Of a stretch of DNA of 64,000 nucleotides, positions 1 to 9,646 are shown piece after piece. The notes beneath the pieces are model-generated. The model was not told the origin of the DNA and did not search any database. It was given only the letters and a program-made list of their open reading frames with translations. The position numbers were made by a program, and so were the translations under genes. Within the stretch, counting starts at the first letter, position 1. The number at the start of each line of letters is the position of its first letter. The stretch comes from Polynucleobacter sp. 31A-FELB. GTDB lineage: Bacteria > Pseudomonadota > Gammaproteobacteria > Burkholderiales > Burkholderiaceae. The stretch covers positions 62,001 through 126,000 of the forward strand of contig NZ_JACVOO010000004.1 of assembly GCF_018882405.1 (NCBI RefSeq), given 5' to 3'.

Positions 1-1
1 G

Positions 2-70
2 GCATCCCCGGCAGCTGGGTACATTACGGGTAATACCTTACATGTCAATGGCGGCCTGTATTTAGCCTAA
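2..70 (+). CDS. fabG: 3' end of fabG, 3-oxoacyl-ACP reductase (partial)
   Basis: Only the last 22 codons and the TAA stop (68-70) are inside the window. The reading frame beginning at base 2 gives a tail with YITGNTLHVNGGLYLA, the usual C-terminus of FabG short-chain reductases, which reduce 3-oxoacyl-ACP in fatty-acid elongation. The position directly in front of acpP and fabF fits the standard fab cluster and supports the call. The start and all catalytic residues lie outside the window. Confidence 0.85.
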   Translation, partial: ASPAAGYITGNTLHVNGGLYLA

Positions 71-96
71 AAATAAAGCAGAAATTTGATCATTTT

Positions 97-125
97 TTGG
101 CGGAATTGCTAATTCGGTCCGCCAA
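97..125 (+). repeat. Inverted repeat / hairpin in the fabG-acpP gap
   Basis: Arms TTGGCGGA (97-104) and TCCGCCAA (118-125) are perfect inverted repeats. An inner pair GAATT (103-107) and AATTC (111-115) can extend the stem, leaving a 4-nt bulge. There is no immediate T-run after it, so it is not a plain intrinsic terminator. It lies in the 103-bp gap in front of acpP and could be a terminator remnant, an RNA processing stem that lets acpP be expressed more than fabG, or an operator. Confidence 0.5.
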
Positions 126-173
126 GCTGATAAAATTCTTTTCATCGTTTTTTTACAACCCTTGGGGGAATTA

Positions 174-413
174 ATGGATAACATCGAACAACGCGTTAAG
201 AAGATCGTCGCTGAGCAATTGGGCGTCGCAGAAGCAGATATCAAGAATGAATCTTCTTTTGTGAACGACTTGGGCGCAGACTCTCTTGACACTGTTGAAT
301 TGGTAATGGCTTTGGAAGATGAATTCGGGATTGAAATTCCGGATGAAGAAGCTGAAAAAATTACTACTGTTCAGCTCGCTATCGATTTTGCTCAGTCTAA
401 AGCTCAGGGTTAA
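174..413 (+). CDS. acpP: Acyl carrier protein
   Basis: Small acidic protein of 79 residues that carries growing acyl chains on a 4'-phosphopantetheine arm in the cytosol. The attachment serine is Ser37 in the motif [12 protein letters not shown], and the helix II/III pattern is typical. The start is the ATG at 174, preceded by a strong GGGGGAA ribosome site; an in-frame TTG at 162 lies inside that site and is less likely. It sits between fabG and fabF, as in most proteobacteria. The holo-form would be made by AcpS, which is encoded at 9210-9602 in this window. Confidence 0.97.
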   Translation: MDNIEQRVKKIVAEQLGVAEADIKNESSFVNDLGADSLDTVELVMALEDEFGIEIPDEEAEKITTVQLAIDFAQSKAQG

Positions 414-441
414 TTCCCTCGCTTAGTTAAAAGCTATTACT

Positions 442-1689
442 GTGTCAGCATCAAATGGCCGTCGCCGGGTTGTTGTTACCGGCTTAGGTCTTATTTCACC
501 AGTTGGTAACTCGGTTGATGTAGCTTGGTCTAATTTGCTCGCGGGCAAATCAGGCATCGCTACTATCACTAAGTTTGACCACACTCCGCTGAGCGTGCAT
601 TTCGCCGGCGAGGTGAAAGATTTCAATGTCGAAGAATATGTTTCTGCCAAAGAGGCGCGCCATATGGATACATTTATCCATTACGGTATTGCCGCTGGTA
701 CGCAAGCAATTCGCGATAGCGGTTTACAGATAACCGAAGAGAACGCCGAGCGCGTTGGTGTCATGGTTGGTTCAGGTATCGGTGGTTTGCCGATGATTGA
801 AGAGACTGGCGCTGAGTTGCTCGCTCGCGGTCCTCGTCGCATCTCCCCATTCTTTGTGCCAGGATCAATCATCAATATGATTTCTGGCCACCTCAGCATC
901 TTGTTTGGCCTCAAAGGTCCAAACGTGGCTGCGGTGACTGCCTGCACTACAGGTTTACATAGCATTGGATTGGCTGCACGCTTAATACAGTACGGTGATG
1001 CCGATGTGATGGTTGCTGGTGGTGCTGAATCTACGATTTCTGCATTGGGTGTGGGTGGCTTTGCGTCAGCAAGAGCGCTATCTACTCGCAATGATGATCC
1101 TGCAACAGCTTCACGTCCATGGGATAGAGACCGTGATGGTTTCGTTCTGGGTGAGGGTGCTGGTGTTGTGGTGCTTGAAGAGTATGAGCATGCTAAAGCA
1201 CGTGGCGCAAAAATCTACTGTGAGCTCTTGGGCTTCGGTATGAGTGGTGATGCGTATCACATGACTGCCCCAAATATGGATGGCCCACGTCGTTGCATGG
1301 TGAACGCAATGCGCGATGCCGGTTTGAACGCCGATCAGATTCAATACATTAACGCGCACGGTACTTCGACACCTTTGGGCGATAAGAACGAAACTGGTGC
1401 TATCAAGGCTGCTCTTGGCGATCACGCTAAGAAGGCGCTAATTAACTCTACTAAGTCGATGACTGGCCACCTTTTAGGCGGTGCGGGCGGCTTGGAATCT
1501 GTATTTACTATTCTGGCTTTACATAACCAGAAGTCTCCACCAACAATCAACATCTTCAATCAAGATCCAGAGTGTGATTTGGACTACTGCGCCAATACAG
1601 CTCGTGACGTGAAGATCGACCATGCCGTCAAAAACAACTTTGGCTTTGGGGGTACTAACGGTACCTTGATTTTTGGCAAACTGACCTAA
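442..1689 (+). CDS. fabF: 3-oxoacyl-ACP synthase II (KAS II)
   Basis: Condensing enzyme of 415 residues that extends acyl-ACP with malonyl-ACP. The thiolase-fold triad is visible: Cys168 in [12 protein letters not shown], His306 in [11 protein letters not shown] and His343 in [13 protein letters not shown]. The glycine-rich C-terminal loop [10 protein letters not shown] is also present. Start is GTG at 442, 28 bp after acpP, with only a weak ribosome site, so it is probably translated from the acpP transcript. Length and motifs agree with FabF rather than FabB. Its usual downstream neighbours in relatives, rpoE and rseAB, are not here. Confidence 0.96.
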   Translation: MSASNGRRRVVVTGLGLISPVGNSVDVAWSNLLAGKSGIATITKFDHTPLSVHFAGEVKDFNVEEYVSAKEARHMDTFIHYGIAAGTQAIRDSGLQITEENAERVGVMVGSGIGGLPMIEETGAELLARGPRRISPFFVPGSIINMISGHLSILFGLKGPNVAAVTACTTGLHSIGLAARLIQYGDADVMVAGGAESTISALGVGGFASARALSTRNDDPATASRPWDRDRDGFVLGEGAGVVVLEEYEHAKARGAKIYCELLGFGMSGDAYHMTAPNMDGPRRCMVNAMRDAGLNADQIQYINAHGTSTPLGDKNETGAIKAALGDHAKKALINSTKSMTGHLLGGAGGLESVFTILALHNQKSPPTINIFNQDPECDLDYCANTARDVKIDHAVKNNFGFGGTNGTLIFGKLT

Positions 1690-1758
1690 TATTCTTACTA
1701 GGTTATTTCCTTTCTTCGTTTTTAATTATTGGTTTTTACCAAGCAGGTCTATAGCATT

Positions 1759-3207
1759 ATGAAAAAGTATCTTATTGCACTCTTGGCTATCTTCAGCTTG
1801 GGGCAAATTGCATTTATTCCTCAGGCTTGTGCCCAGAGTCCGCGCGTCTCTATTCCGGATTTTGCTGATTTAGTTGAGCGAGCCAGTCCGGCCGTAGTCA
1901 ATATTCGCACTACCGAAAAAGTAATGCAGCAGCAAGCTCAGGGTGGCTTCCCAGGAATGCCGGAGGATCAAGCTGAGTTCTTCCGTCGCTTCTTCGGGGT
2001 ACCCATCCCAGGTTTACCTGGCGGGCCTAAACAGGCTCAACCCAATCCTGGCAAGCCTCAAGAGGCTGATCGTGGCGTAGGCTCAGGCTTCATTATTGAA
2101 TCCAATGGCTTGATTTTGACGAATGCGCACGTGGTTGAGGGTGCAAATACTATTTACGTTACCTTGACTGACAAGCGTGAGTACAAAGCAAAGTTACTAG
2201 GTATGGATAAGCGTACTGATGTGGCGGTTGTCAAAATCGATGCACGCGATTTACCTAAGTTGCCACTGGGTGACTCTTCTCGGGTGAGGGTGGGTGAGTG
2301 GGTCTTGGCTATTGGCTCCCCATTTGGTTTGGAAAATACTGTGACCGCGGGCATCGTGTCTGCCAAGAGTCGTGACACTGGCGACTACTTGCCATTCATT
2401 CAGACTGACGTGGCGGTGAATCCTGGTAACTCGGGCGGGCCTTTATTGAATACAGCCGGACAAGTTATCGGCATTAACTCACAAATCTTTAGCCGCTCTG
2501 GCGGTTATATGGGTATCTCATTTGCGATTCCGATTGATGAGGCCATGCGTGTGGCGGATCAATTGCGTACCAATGGAAAAATGACTCGTGGTCGTATTGG
2601 CGTTGCTTTAGGAGAAATGACTAAAGAGATTGCTGAGAGCTTGGGCTTGGGCAAACCGCGCGGAGCCTATGTTCGCAATGTTGAGCCGGGCGGTCCGGCG
2701 GCAGCGGGTGGCATTGAGTCGGGCGACGTCATTCTGAGCTTTAATGGCCGCGATATTAGCAAATCTACCGATTTGCCAAGAACTGTTGGCGAAACCAAGC
2801 CCGGAACTAGCGCATCAGTACAGGTTTGGCGCAAAGGCGGTACCAAGGATTTGATGGTAACCGTGGCTGATACCGAAGCTGGTCAGGCCGCTGTGAAGAA
2901 ATCGGATAACTCTGGATCATCTAGTAGTAATGCCAATTCTCTTGGGGTGGCGGTTTCGGAGCTCTCAGATAACAAGAAAAAAGAGCTCAATATCCGTGGT
3001 GGCGTTGAGGTTACTGGCCTGGGAGACGGTCCCCTAGCACGCGCAGGAGTGCGTCCTGGGGATGTCATTATTCGGATTGCGGATGCCGACATTACCGGAG
3101 TAAAGCAGTTTGAAGGCTTGGTTAAAGGTCTGGATGCCAATAAGGCTGTCCCAGTTTTTGTCCGCAGGGCTGATAGCACCATGATCATTCCTGTCAAGCC
3201 AAAATAA
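1759..3207 (+). CDS. mucD: Periplasmic Do-type serine protease (MucD/DegP family)
   Basis: Quality-control protease/chaperone of the periplasm, 482 residues from the ATG at 1759. A longer TTG start at 1729 would put ten residues before the signal peptide and is unlikely. The signal peptide ends near ACAQ (about residue 26). The trypsin-like domain carries His124 (TNAHVVEG), Asp154 (KRTDVAVV) and Ser225 (NPGNSGGP), followed by two PDZ domains at about 275-370 and 390-480. In related genomes mucD follows rpoE-rseA-rseB; here it directly follows fabF. lepA lies downstream on the same strand. Confidence 0.93.
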   Translation: MKKYLIALLAIFSLGQIAFIPQACAQSPRVSIPDFADLVERASPAVVNIRTTEKVMQQQAQGGFPGMPEDQAEFFRRFFGVPIPGLPGGPKQAQPNPGKPQEADRGVGSGFIIESNGLILTNAHVVEGANTIYVTLTDKREYKAKLLGMDKRTDVAVVKIDARDLPKLPLGDSSRVRVGEWVLAIGSPFGLENTVTAGIVSAKSRDTGDYLPFIQTDVAVNPGNSGGPLLNTAGQVIGINSQIFSRSGGYMGISFAIPIDEAMRVADQLRTNGKMTRGRIGVALGEMTKEIAESLGLGKPRGAYVRNVEPGGPAAAGGIESGDVILSFNGRDISKSTDLPRTVGETKPGTSASVQVWRKGGTKDLMVTVADTEAGQAAVKKSDNSGSSSSNANSLGVAVSELSDNKKKELNIRGGVEVTGLGDGPLARAGVRPGDVIIRIADADITGVKQFEGLVKGLDANKAVPVFVRRADSTMIIPVKPK

Positions 3208-3239
3208 GCCAAAACCTCGGTTTTTGCATGGAATAAACG

Positions 3240-3273
3240 GGTTTGGCGCTAATTTAGCGCCACCCATTACAAT
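3240..3273 (+). promoter_or_regulatory. Hairpin and possible lepA promoter in the mucD-lepA gap
   Basis: A GC-rich inverted repeat GGCGCT (3245-3250) / AGCGCC (3256-3261), flanked by GGG and CCC, is followed by TACAAT (3268-3273), a good -10 box. A TTGGCG box at 3243-3248 sits 19 bp upstream, which is longer than ideal. No T-run follows the hairpin. It may terminate mucD weakly or overlap the lepA promoter. Confidence 0.3.
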
Positions 3274-3351
3274 CACTTTAAGACGGCTTTTTGCAGCGCA
3301 TCATTGTGGTGCGTTCTGACAAGGCGTTTTTTGAAGACCACATAAGACGCT

Positions 3352-5157
3352 ATGGATTTAATCCGCAATTTTTCTATCATCGCCCATATTGATCACGGCA
3401 AATCAACGCTTGCTGATCGCATTATTCAACTATGTGGCGGTCTGTCTGATCGTGAAATGGAGGCCCAAGTGCTTGACTCGATGGATATCGAGCGGGAGCG
3501 TGGCATCACGATTAAAGCGCAAACGGCAGCGCTGACTTATAAATCCAAAGACGGCAAAACCTACAACATCAATTTGATTGATACGCCAGGACACGTTGAC
3601 TTCTCCTATGAAGTTAGCCGCTCTTTATCAGCATGCGAAGGCGCATTGTTGGTGGTAGATGCTAGTCAAGGTGTTGAGGCACAAACGGTTGCTAACTGCT
3701 ACATGGCCCTAGAGTTGGGTGTTGAGGTTGTGCCAGTACTTAATAAAATTGATTTGCCACAGGCTGATCCTGAGCGCGCCAAAAAAGAAATTGAAGATGT
3801 TATTGGTATCGATGCATCTGAAGCGGTGACCTGTTCAGCCAAAACCGGTTTAGGCGTTCAAGATGTCATCGAAGAAATGATTGCTCGCGTGCCTCCACCA
3901 AAAGGCAATGCGACAGATCCACTTCAAGCTTTAATCATTGACTCCTGGTTCGATAACTACGTCGGTGTGGTGATGTTGGTGCGGGTTGTGAACGGCACCT
4001 TAAAGCCAAAAGAAAAAATTACCTTGATGGCCAATGGTTCAAGTCATCTGGTTGAGCACGTTGGTGTATTTAGTCCAAAGTCAGTGGATCGTCCAGAGTT
4101 GTCTGCTGGTCAGGTGGGCTTTGTGATTGCCGGTATTAAAGAGTTAAAAGCCGCTAAGGTGGGTGACACAGTTACTCATACTCCTGGGCAGCAAGGTCGA
4201 GTTCCTGCTACCGAGCCACTTCCTGGTTTTAAAGAAGTGAAACCTCAGGTTTTTGCAGGCCTATACCCAGTGGAGTCGAGTGAATATGATCAGCTGCGCG
4301 AATCTTTAGAGAAGCTGCAATTAAACGATGCTTCACTTTTGTATGAGCCTGAGGTTTCGCAAGCACTTGGTTTTGGATTCCGCTGCGGCTTCTTAGGTTT
4401 GCTCCACATGGAGATCGTACAAGAGCGCTTAGAGCGTCAGTACGGCATGAATCTCATTACTACCGCACCAACGGTGGTTTACCAGGTGGAGCAATCTGAC
4501 GGCACAATCTTGTCGGTAGACAATCCATCGAAGATGCCTGAGGCTAGCAAGATCAATACGATTCTTGAGCCGATCGTGACAGTCAATTTATATATGCCGC
4601 AAGAGTACGTGGGTGCGATCATTACCCTCTGCGTTGGCAAGCGTGGCATACAGATGGACATGAATTACCTCGGTCGCCAAGTAAAGCTCACATATGAGCT
4701 ACCTATGGCCGAGATTGTTTTGGATTTCTTCGACAAAATGAAATCCATTTCTCGTGGTTATGCCTCCATGGATTACGAGTTCAAAGAATATCGTCCGGCT
4801 GATGTGGTTAAAGTCGATATCCTAATTAATGGTGAGCGAGTAGATGCACTGTCGGTGATCGTTCACCGTAGCAATAGTCAGCATCGTGGACGTGAAGTGG
4901 TTGCCAAGATGCGCGGGATTATTCCGCGTCAAATGTTTGATGTGGCTATTCAGGCGGCAATTGGTAGCAACATCGTTGCCCGTGAAAACGTAAAAGCTTT
5001 GCGTAAGAACGTATTGGCCAAGTGTTACGGTGGTGATATTTCTCGTAAGCGCAAATTGTTAGAGAAGCAAAAAGAAGGTAAGAAGCGCATGAAGCAGGTA
5101 GGTAATGTGGAGATTCCACAAGAAGCCTTCTTGGCCATTTTGCAGGTAGACGACTAA
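3352..5157 (+). CDS. lepA: Elongation factor 4 (LepA), ribosome back-translocase GTPase
   Basis: Translational GTPase of 601 residues, a normal length for LepA. The G1 loop is [10 protein letters not shown] near residue 11, G2 is RGITI, G3 is DTPGHVDF, G4 is NKID and G5 is SAKTG. The EF-G-like domains follow, and the C-terminal LepA domain ends with the basic segment [19 protein letters not shown]. The stop overlaps the lepB start by one base (TAATG at 5155-5159), so the two are co-translated, as is common for lepA-lepB. Confidence 0.97.
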   Translation: MDLIRNFSIIAHIDHGKSTLADRIIQLCGGLSDREMEAQVLDSMDIERERGITIKAQTAALTYKSKDGKTYNINLIDTPGHVDFSYEVSRSLSACEGALLVVDASQGVEAQTVANCYMALELGVEVVPVLNKIDLPQADPERAKKEIEDVIGIDASEAVTCSAKTGLGVQDVIEEMIARVPPPKGNATDPLQALIIDSWFDNYVGVVMLVRVVNGTLKPKEKITLMANGSSHLVEHVGVFSPKSVDRPELSAGQVGFVIAGIKELKAAKVGDTVTHTPGQQGRVPATEPLPGFKEVKPQVFAGLYPVESSEYDQLRESLEKLQLNDASLLYEPEVSQALGFGFRCGFLGLLHMEIVQERLERQYGMNLITTAPTVVYQVEQSDGTILSVDNPSKMPEASKINTILEPIVTVNLYMPQEYVGAIITLCVGKRGIQMDMNYLGRQVKLTYELPMAEIVLDFFDKMKSISRGYASMDYEFKEYRPADVVKVDILINGERVDALSVIVHRSNSQHRGREVVAKMRGIIPRQMFDVAIQAAIGSNIVARENVKALRKNVLAKCYGGDISRKRKLLEKQKEGKKRMKQVGNVEIPQEAFLAILQVDD

Positions 5158-5963
5158 TGAACTTTGCGCTGATCCTATTTATCTTGGTGGTGGTTTCAGG
5201 TGTTGCCTGGATTGCTGACCGTTACTACTTTGCCCCACAAAGACGTATGGCTGGTATCGATCGCATGCCATTGTGGTTGGAATATACGGCTGGTTTCTTC
5301 CCGGTAATCTGTGCGGTATTTGTATTGCGCTCTTTTATTGTGGAGCCATTCAAGATCCCATCAGGCTCGATGATTCCAACCCTGCAGATTGGTGACTTTA
5401 TTCTCGTCAATAAATTTACTTACGGTATTCGATTGCCAGTAATCAATCAGAAGGTTGTTGAACTAGGCTCTCCAAAACGTGGCGATGTAGTTGTATTCCG
5501 CTATCCTCGTGATGAGTCTGTTGACTACATTAAGCGCGTTGTAGCTTTGCCTGGTGACACCATTACTTACCAAGATAAGCGGTTAACAGTAAATGGTCAG
5601 CCGCTTCAATATAGCGGCGGAGAGTCTTACTTGGACCCAGAAAATATGCGTTATGCCAAACGGTTTGCAGAATCTTTTCCTGCGGACTTGGGTGGCAATA
5701 AGCATGAGATTCTGAATGATCCTGATCGTCCAGCCGGCATGTTCCCTGCGGAACGCTTTCCTGGGTTTGAAAATTGCCAATATATCAATGCTGGCCTCAC
5801 ATGTAAGGTGCCTGCGGGTCATTACTTTGCTATGGGTGATAACCGCGATAACAGTGCCGATTCTCGTTACTGGGGTTTTGTGCCGGATAAAAATATTGTC
5901 GGCAAAGCATTTTTTGTTTGGCTAAACCTCGGAAATCTGGGTCGCATTGGCGGCTTCGAATAA
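5157..5963 (+). CDS. lepB: Signal peptidase I
   Basis: Inner-membrane peptidase that removes signal peptides from exported proteins, 268 residues. Two N-terminal membrane segments (about 1-21 and 42-62) precede the catalytic domain. The Ser/Lys dyad is Ser71 in PSGSMIPTL and Lys126 in [11 protein letters not shown]; box E is [14 protein letters not shown]. The start ATG overlaps the lepA stop by one base. It is shorter than the E. coli enzyme, mainly in the large periplasmic insert. rnc starts 4 bp downstream. Confidence 0.96.
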   Translation: MNFALILFILVVVSGVAWIADRYYFAPQRRMAGIDRMPLWLEYTAGFFPVICAVFVLRSFIVEPFKIPSGSMIPTLQIGDFILVNKFTYGIRLPVINQKVVELGSPKRGDVVVFRYPRDESVDYIKRVVALPGDTITYQDKRLTVNGQPLQYSGGESYLDPENMRYAKRFAESFPADLGGNKHEILNDPDRPAGMFPAERFPGFENCQYINAGLTCKVPAGHYFAMGDNRDNSADSRYWGFVPDKNIVGKAFFVWLNLGNLGRIGGFE

Positions 5964-5967
5964 AGTC

Positions 5968-6759
5968 ATGAACGCCCGCGCCGTCATCGAAACTGCACCG
6001 CTGCAAGCGCAACTGGGCTACACGTTCAAAAAGCTAGAGTTGCTGAATCAAGCTCTAACGCATCGTAGCCATAGCAAGAAAAATAACGAGCGCCTGGAAT
6101 TTTTGGGTGATTCCATTCTCAATTGCGTTGTTGCTGAAATGCTCTATGAGCGTTATTCCGACCTAGATGAGGGTGATCTTTCTCGCGTACGGGCTAACTT
6201 AGTTAAGCAGCAAGCACTCTATGAGATTGCTCAAACTCTATCGCTATCAGACTATCTGCGCTTAGGCGAAGGTGAGTTGAAGAGTGGAGGCTTTCGTCGC
6301 CCATCCATTTTGGCCGATACACTTGAGGCAGTCACTGGTGCAATCTTCTTAGATGGCGGCTTTGATGCAGCTAAGACGTGTTTGCGCAAACTCTATTCCA
6401 TCATTCTGGCCAATGTTGATCCCAAAACATTGGGTAAAGACGATAAAACTTTATTGCAAGAGTGTTTGCAAAGCTATCAATTGCCACTACCAACTTATAA
6501 CGTCACAGGTACCAGCGGCGCAGCCCATAACCAGCAATTTGAGGTGGAGTGTTTAATCCCCAACCTCAAGGTATCGGTTAAGGGTGAGGGTGCGTCTCGA
6601 CGCGCAGCAGAGCAGGCAGCTGCAAAGATCGCTTTAATCGCTGCATTAAAAGCCTTGCCACAAGCGCTAGGCAAACCTAAAAAGACTCGGTCGGCTAAAA
6701 AGAAAGCAGCAAAAAAAGTAGCAACCGAAGAGCAATTAAATCTTAAGCTGAAGGGCTAA
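5968..6759 (+). CDS. rnc: Ribonuclease III
   Basis: Double-strand RNA endonuclease (rRNA processing, mRNA decay), 263 residues from the ATG at 5968, 4 bp after lepB; an upstream TTG at 5947 overlapping lepB is less likely. The signature [10 protein letters not shown] (41-50) holds catalytic Glu44 and Asp48, and the second acidic site is in [14 protein letters not shown] double-strand RNA binding domain follows at about 155-230. The tail after residue 235 is rich in Lys and Ala and longer than in E. coli, perhaps an extra RNA contact. It is coupled to era, as is usual. Confidence 0.95.
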   Translation: MNARAVIETAPLQAQLGYTFKKLELLNQALTHRSHSKKNNERLEFLGDSILNCVVAEMLYERYSDLDEGDLSRVRANLVKQQALYEIAQTLSLSDYLRLGEGELKSGGFRRPSILADTLEAVTGAIFLDGGFDAAKTCLRKLYSIILANVDPKTLGKDDKTLLQECLQSYQLPLPTYNVTGTSGAAHNQQFEVECLIPNLKVSVKGEGASRRAAEQAAAKIALIAALKALPQALGKPKKTRSAKKKAAKKVATEEQLNLKLKG

Positions 6760-6761
6760 TC

Positions 6762-7697
6762 GTGTTTAGATGCGGCACTATCGCCATTGTTGGCCGTCCC
6801 AATATGGGCAAATCAACCCTCTTGAATGCTTTGGTTGGTCAGAAGATCAGCATTACTTCTCGTAAGGCGCAAACCACGCGTCACCGTATTTTAGGTATTC
6901 AGAATCGTGAAGAGGCGCAGTTCATTTTCATTGATACGCCAGGCTTTCAGACGCGTTTAATGAATACTCTCAACAAGGCATTAAATCGCACTGTAACTAC
7001 AGCGCTACAAGATGTGAATGTAGCTTGCTTTGTAGTGGAGGCTGGTTACTTTGGTGAAGATGACAAGAAGGTTTTGAAGTTACTGCCAGATGACTTACCT
7101 ATTGTCTTGGTTTTAAATAAATTAGATCTATTTAATAGCCGCTTTCAGACTCCTTCAGAGCGGGATCAGGCGCTTCTGAACTTTATTAAAGAGATGGCCC
7201 GCCCTTGGTGTGAATTAGGTGGCCATGAAGATCAGAAGTCTGAGTTCGCTGAAATCGTACCGATGAGTGCCAAGAGTCCTGGGGATGTTGAAAGATTATT
7301 GGATGTACTTGAGGGTTACTTGCCCGAGGCGCCAGCGGTATACGATGGCGACACCATTACTGATCGCAGTGAGCGCTTCTTGGCCGCTGAGATTCTGCGT
7401 GAGAAGGTCTTCCGCTTTACCGGTGAAGAGTTGCCTTACACCAGCACGGTAGTTATTGATCAATTCAAGATGGATGGCAAGATGCGCCGGATTGCAGCAA
7501 CCATTTTGGTTGACCGTGATAGCCACAAGGCGATGATTATTGGTGCTAAGGGTGAGAGGCTGAAGAAGATCTCAACTGATGCCCGCATTGATATGGAAAA
7601 GCTCTTTGATGGAAAGGTCTTCCTGGAGACTTGGGTTAAGGTCAAACGCGGCTGGGCAGATGATCGCGCTGAATTACGGGCGCAAGGGCTAGAGTAA
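6762..7697 (+). CDS. era: GTPase Era, 30S ribosome assembly factor
   Basis: GTPase that binds the 3' end of 16S rRNA during 30S maturation, 311 residues. The P-loop is GRPNMGKST (11-19), with Met where Val is most common. G3 is DTPG (58-61), G4 is NKLD (119-122), and a KH domain with [10 protein letters not shown] lies near the C-terminus. Start is GTG at 6762, two bases after the rnc stop, with AAGG inside the rnc end as ribosome site. The rnc-era-recO order is the classical one. Confidence 0.95.
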   Translation: MFRCGTIAIVGRPNMGKSTLLNALVGQKISITSRKAQTTRHRILGIQNREEAQFIFIDTPGFQTRLMNTLNKALNRTVTTALQDVNVACFVVEAGYFGEDDKKVLKLLPDDLPIVLVLNKLDLFNSRFQTPSERDQALLNFIKEMARPWCELGGHEDQKSEFAEIVPMSAKSPGDVERLLDVLEGYLPEAPAVYDGDTITDRSERFLAAEILREKVFRFTGEELPYTSTVVIDQFKMDGKMRRIAATILVDRDSHKAMIIGAKGERLKKISTDARIDMEKLFDGKVFLETWVKVKRGWADDRAELRAQGLE

Positions 7698-7703
7698 TTA
7701 TTC

Positions 7704-8438
7704 ATGGCCTCCATTCGTGTTGCTGACGAACCCGCTTTTGTATTGCACAGCATTCCTTACAAGGAAACCAGCTTAATTCTGGATGTGTTTACACGTCAGC
7801 ATGGCCGAATGGCCTTGATTGCTAAGGGTGCCAAGCGCCCACACTCGGTACTGCGCCCAGTCTTACAGCGCTTTCAGCCGCTATTAGTTTCTTGGAGCGG
7901 CAAGTCCGAGCTGCGTACTTTAACTAAGTCAGAGTGGGTCGGTGGTACTCCTTCGCTAGTGGGTGATGCGCTGCTTTGCGGCTTCTATCTCAATGAGTTA
8001 CTGGTCAAGTTTCTAGCTCGTGAAGACGACTATGAAAAACTCTACGACCATTACACCGATACGATCTCCGCTTTATCTAATCTTGAATTTGAATCCAAAG
8101 GCTTGGAAGAAATTCTGCGCCCCTTTGAATTAACGCTCTTACAAGAAACTGGTTATGCAGCAGCGTTGGATCGTTGCGTGGAAACCAATAGCGCTCCGAT
8201 CTCGAATGAGCAATATGTTTATCAGCCAGAGCGTGGTGTGAGGCCTGCTCAAGGGGATGATCCAGGTCACTGGCCAGTCTTAAGTGGTAAATCCCTGTTA
8301 GCCATTGCTGCGGGAGACTTTTCCGATCAAGAGACGCTTTCTGAGAGTAAGCAGTTAATGCGCTTCTTATTGGGATTGCATCTTCAGGATCAAGTGCTCA
8401 CCACCCGTCAGATTTTGATTGATCTAAAGAAAATCTAG
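7704..8438 (+). CDS. recO: DNA repair protein RecO
   Basis: Recombination mediator of the RecFOR pathway that loads RecA on SSB-coated single-stranded DNA; 244 residues. The N-terminal OB-fold begins near PAFVLHSIPYKETSLILDVF, and the helical domain with LRPFELTLLQETGY follows. The zinc cysteines of some RecO proteins are not visible here. It lies 6 bp after era and 12 bp before pdxJ, so it is in the same operon. Confidence 0.93.
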   Translation: MASIRVADEPAFVLHSIPYKETSLILDVFTRQHGRMALIAKGAKRPHSVLRPVLQRFQPLLVSWSGKSELRTLTKSEWVGGTPSLVGDALLCGFYLNELLVKFLAREDDYEKLYDHYTDTISALSNLEFESKGLEEILRPFELTLLQETGYAAALDRCVETNSAPISNEQYVYQPERGVRPAQGDDPGHWPVLSGKSLLAIAAGDFSDQETLSESKQLMRFLLGLHLQDQVLTTRQILIDLKKI

Positions 8439-8450
8439 TAATCTACTTCA

Positions 8451-9194
8451 ATGAATACCCAATCAAAGCTTGAGCTTGGCATCAATATTGATCACGTCGC
8501 CACTTTGCGTAATGCACGTGGCACGGTTTACCCGGATCCCTTAAAAGCCGCCAGCTTGGCTGAGGAGGCGGGCGCTGATTTAATTACCTTACATTTGCGT
8601 GAGGACCGTCGCCATATTAAAGATGCGGATTTAATGGCTTTACGCCCATTGATCCAGACGCGTATGAATTTGGAGTGCGCCGTTACGCCGGAGATGATCA
8701 ATATTGCATGTAGGGTTCAGCCTCATGACGTATGCCTAGTTCCTGAAAAGCGTGAAGAGGTAACTACTGAGGGTGGCTTAGATGTAGTAGGTCATTTTGA
8801 TGCAGTGAAGTCGGCTACTACGCAGTTAAAAGCTGCAGGTATTCGGGTCTCGCTTTTTATTGATCCCGAGGAAAAGCAAATTCAAGCCGCAAAAGATGTT
8901 GGTGCAACAGTGGTTGAATTGCATACCGGTCGATATGCGGATCTAGCTGGTGATCAACAGAAGAAAGAGCTCGAGCGCATTAGAAAAGCAGCGCAGTTTG
9001 GAAAAAGCATTGGTTTACGCGTCAATGCAGGTCATGGTTTAAATGAGGGCAATGTGATCCCAGTTGCCGCCATTGCCGAGCTTTCTGAGCTCAATATTGG
9101 TCATGCTATTGTTGCTGAAGCCCTCTTTAAGGGCTGGCAAAACGCGATTACCGACATGAAGGCCCTGATGGTTCAGGGTAGGGCTAAAGCTTAA
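8451..9194 (+). CDS. pdxJ: Pyridoxine 5'-phosphate synthase
   Basis: Condenses 1-deoxy-D-xylulose 5-phosphate with 3-amino-2-oxopropyl phosphate to give PNP, the last ring-closing step of vitamin B6 synthesis. The 247-residue TIM barrel has the family motifs [42 protein letters not shown] and VNAGHGLN. Many enzymes in this window need PLP (alaA, tyrB, thrC, arnB, iscS). The pdxJ-acpS pair downstream of recO is conserved in proteobacteria. Confidence 0.96.
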   Translation: MNTQSKLELGINIDHVATLRNARGTVYPDPLKAASLAEEAGADLITLHLREDRRHIKDADLMALRPLIQTRMNLECAVTPEMINIACRVQPHDVCLVPEKREEVTTEGGLDVVGHFDAVKSATTQLKAAGIRVSLFIDPEEKQIQAAKDVGATVVELHTGRYADLAGDQQKKELERIRKAAQFGKSIGLRVNAGHGLNEGNVIPVAAIAELSELNIGHAIVAEALFKGWQNAITDMKALMVQGRAKA

Positions 9195-9209
9195 AAGATT
9201 GCATATCAA

Positions 9210-9602
9210 ATGATCATTGGCATCGGCACAGACATCTTGCAAATCGAGCGGCTTCAAGCGGCTTACGATCGCACCAATGGCCGCTTAGCTGAAAAAATTC
9301 TGGGGCCAGATGAGATGTTAGTTTTTAAGCATCACTTATCTAGAAATCACAAGAGGGGCATTGCCTTCTTGGCAACGCGCTTTGCTGCAAAAGAAGCCTT
9401 CTCTAAGGCAATTGGCCTGGGCATGAGAATGCCGATGACTTGGAAGTCCCTCCAAACGCTCAATGAGCCTAGCGGTAAGCCAGTGACATCATATTTGGGC
9501 GCACTCGCACAATTTATGCAGGACAAAAATTGGGAAGCACAGGTCACCGTTAGTGATGAGCAAGACATGGCAATAGCCCATGTCATCGTAGTTCAGAAAT
9601 AA
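9210..9602 (+). CDS. acpS: Holo-acyl carrier protein synthase
   Basis: Transfers 4'-phosphopantetheine from CoA to the serine of AcpP; 130 residues, normal length. The Mg-binding N-terminal motif is GIGTDILQIERL, and FAAKEAFSKAIGLG is the second family motif. It starts 15 bp after pdxJ. Its substrate AcpP is encoded at the start of the same gene block, 9 kb upstream. Confidence 0.95.
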   Translation: MIIGIGTDILQIERLQAAYDRTNGRLAEKILGPDEMLVFKHHLSRNHKRGIAFLATRFAAKEAFSKAIGLGMRMPMTWKSLQTLNEPSGKPVTSYLGALAQFMQDKNWEAQVTVSDEQDMAIAHVIVVQK

Positions 9603-9646
9603 ACCAGCATCAAAAATAGATAAATCTAAAAAATTTCGAGGAATAC

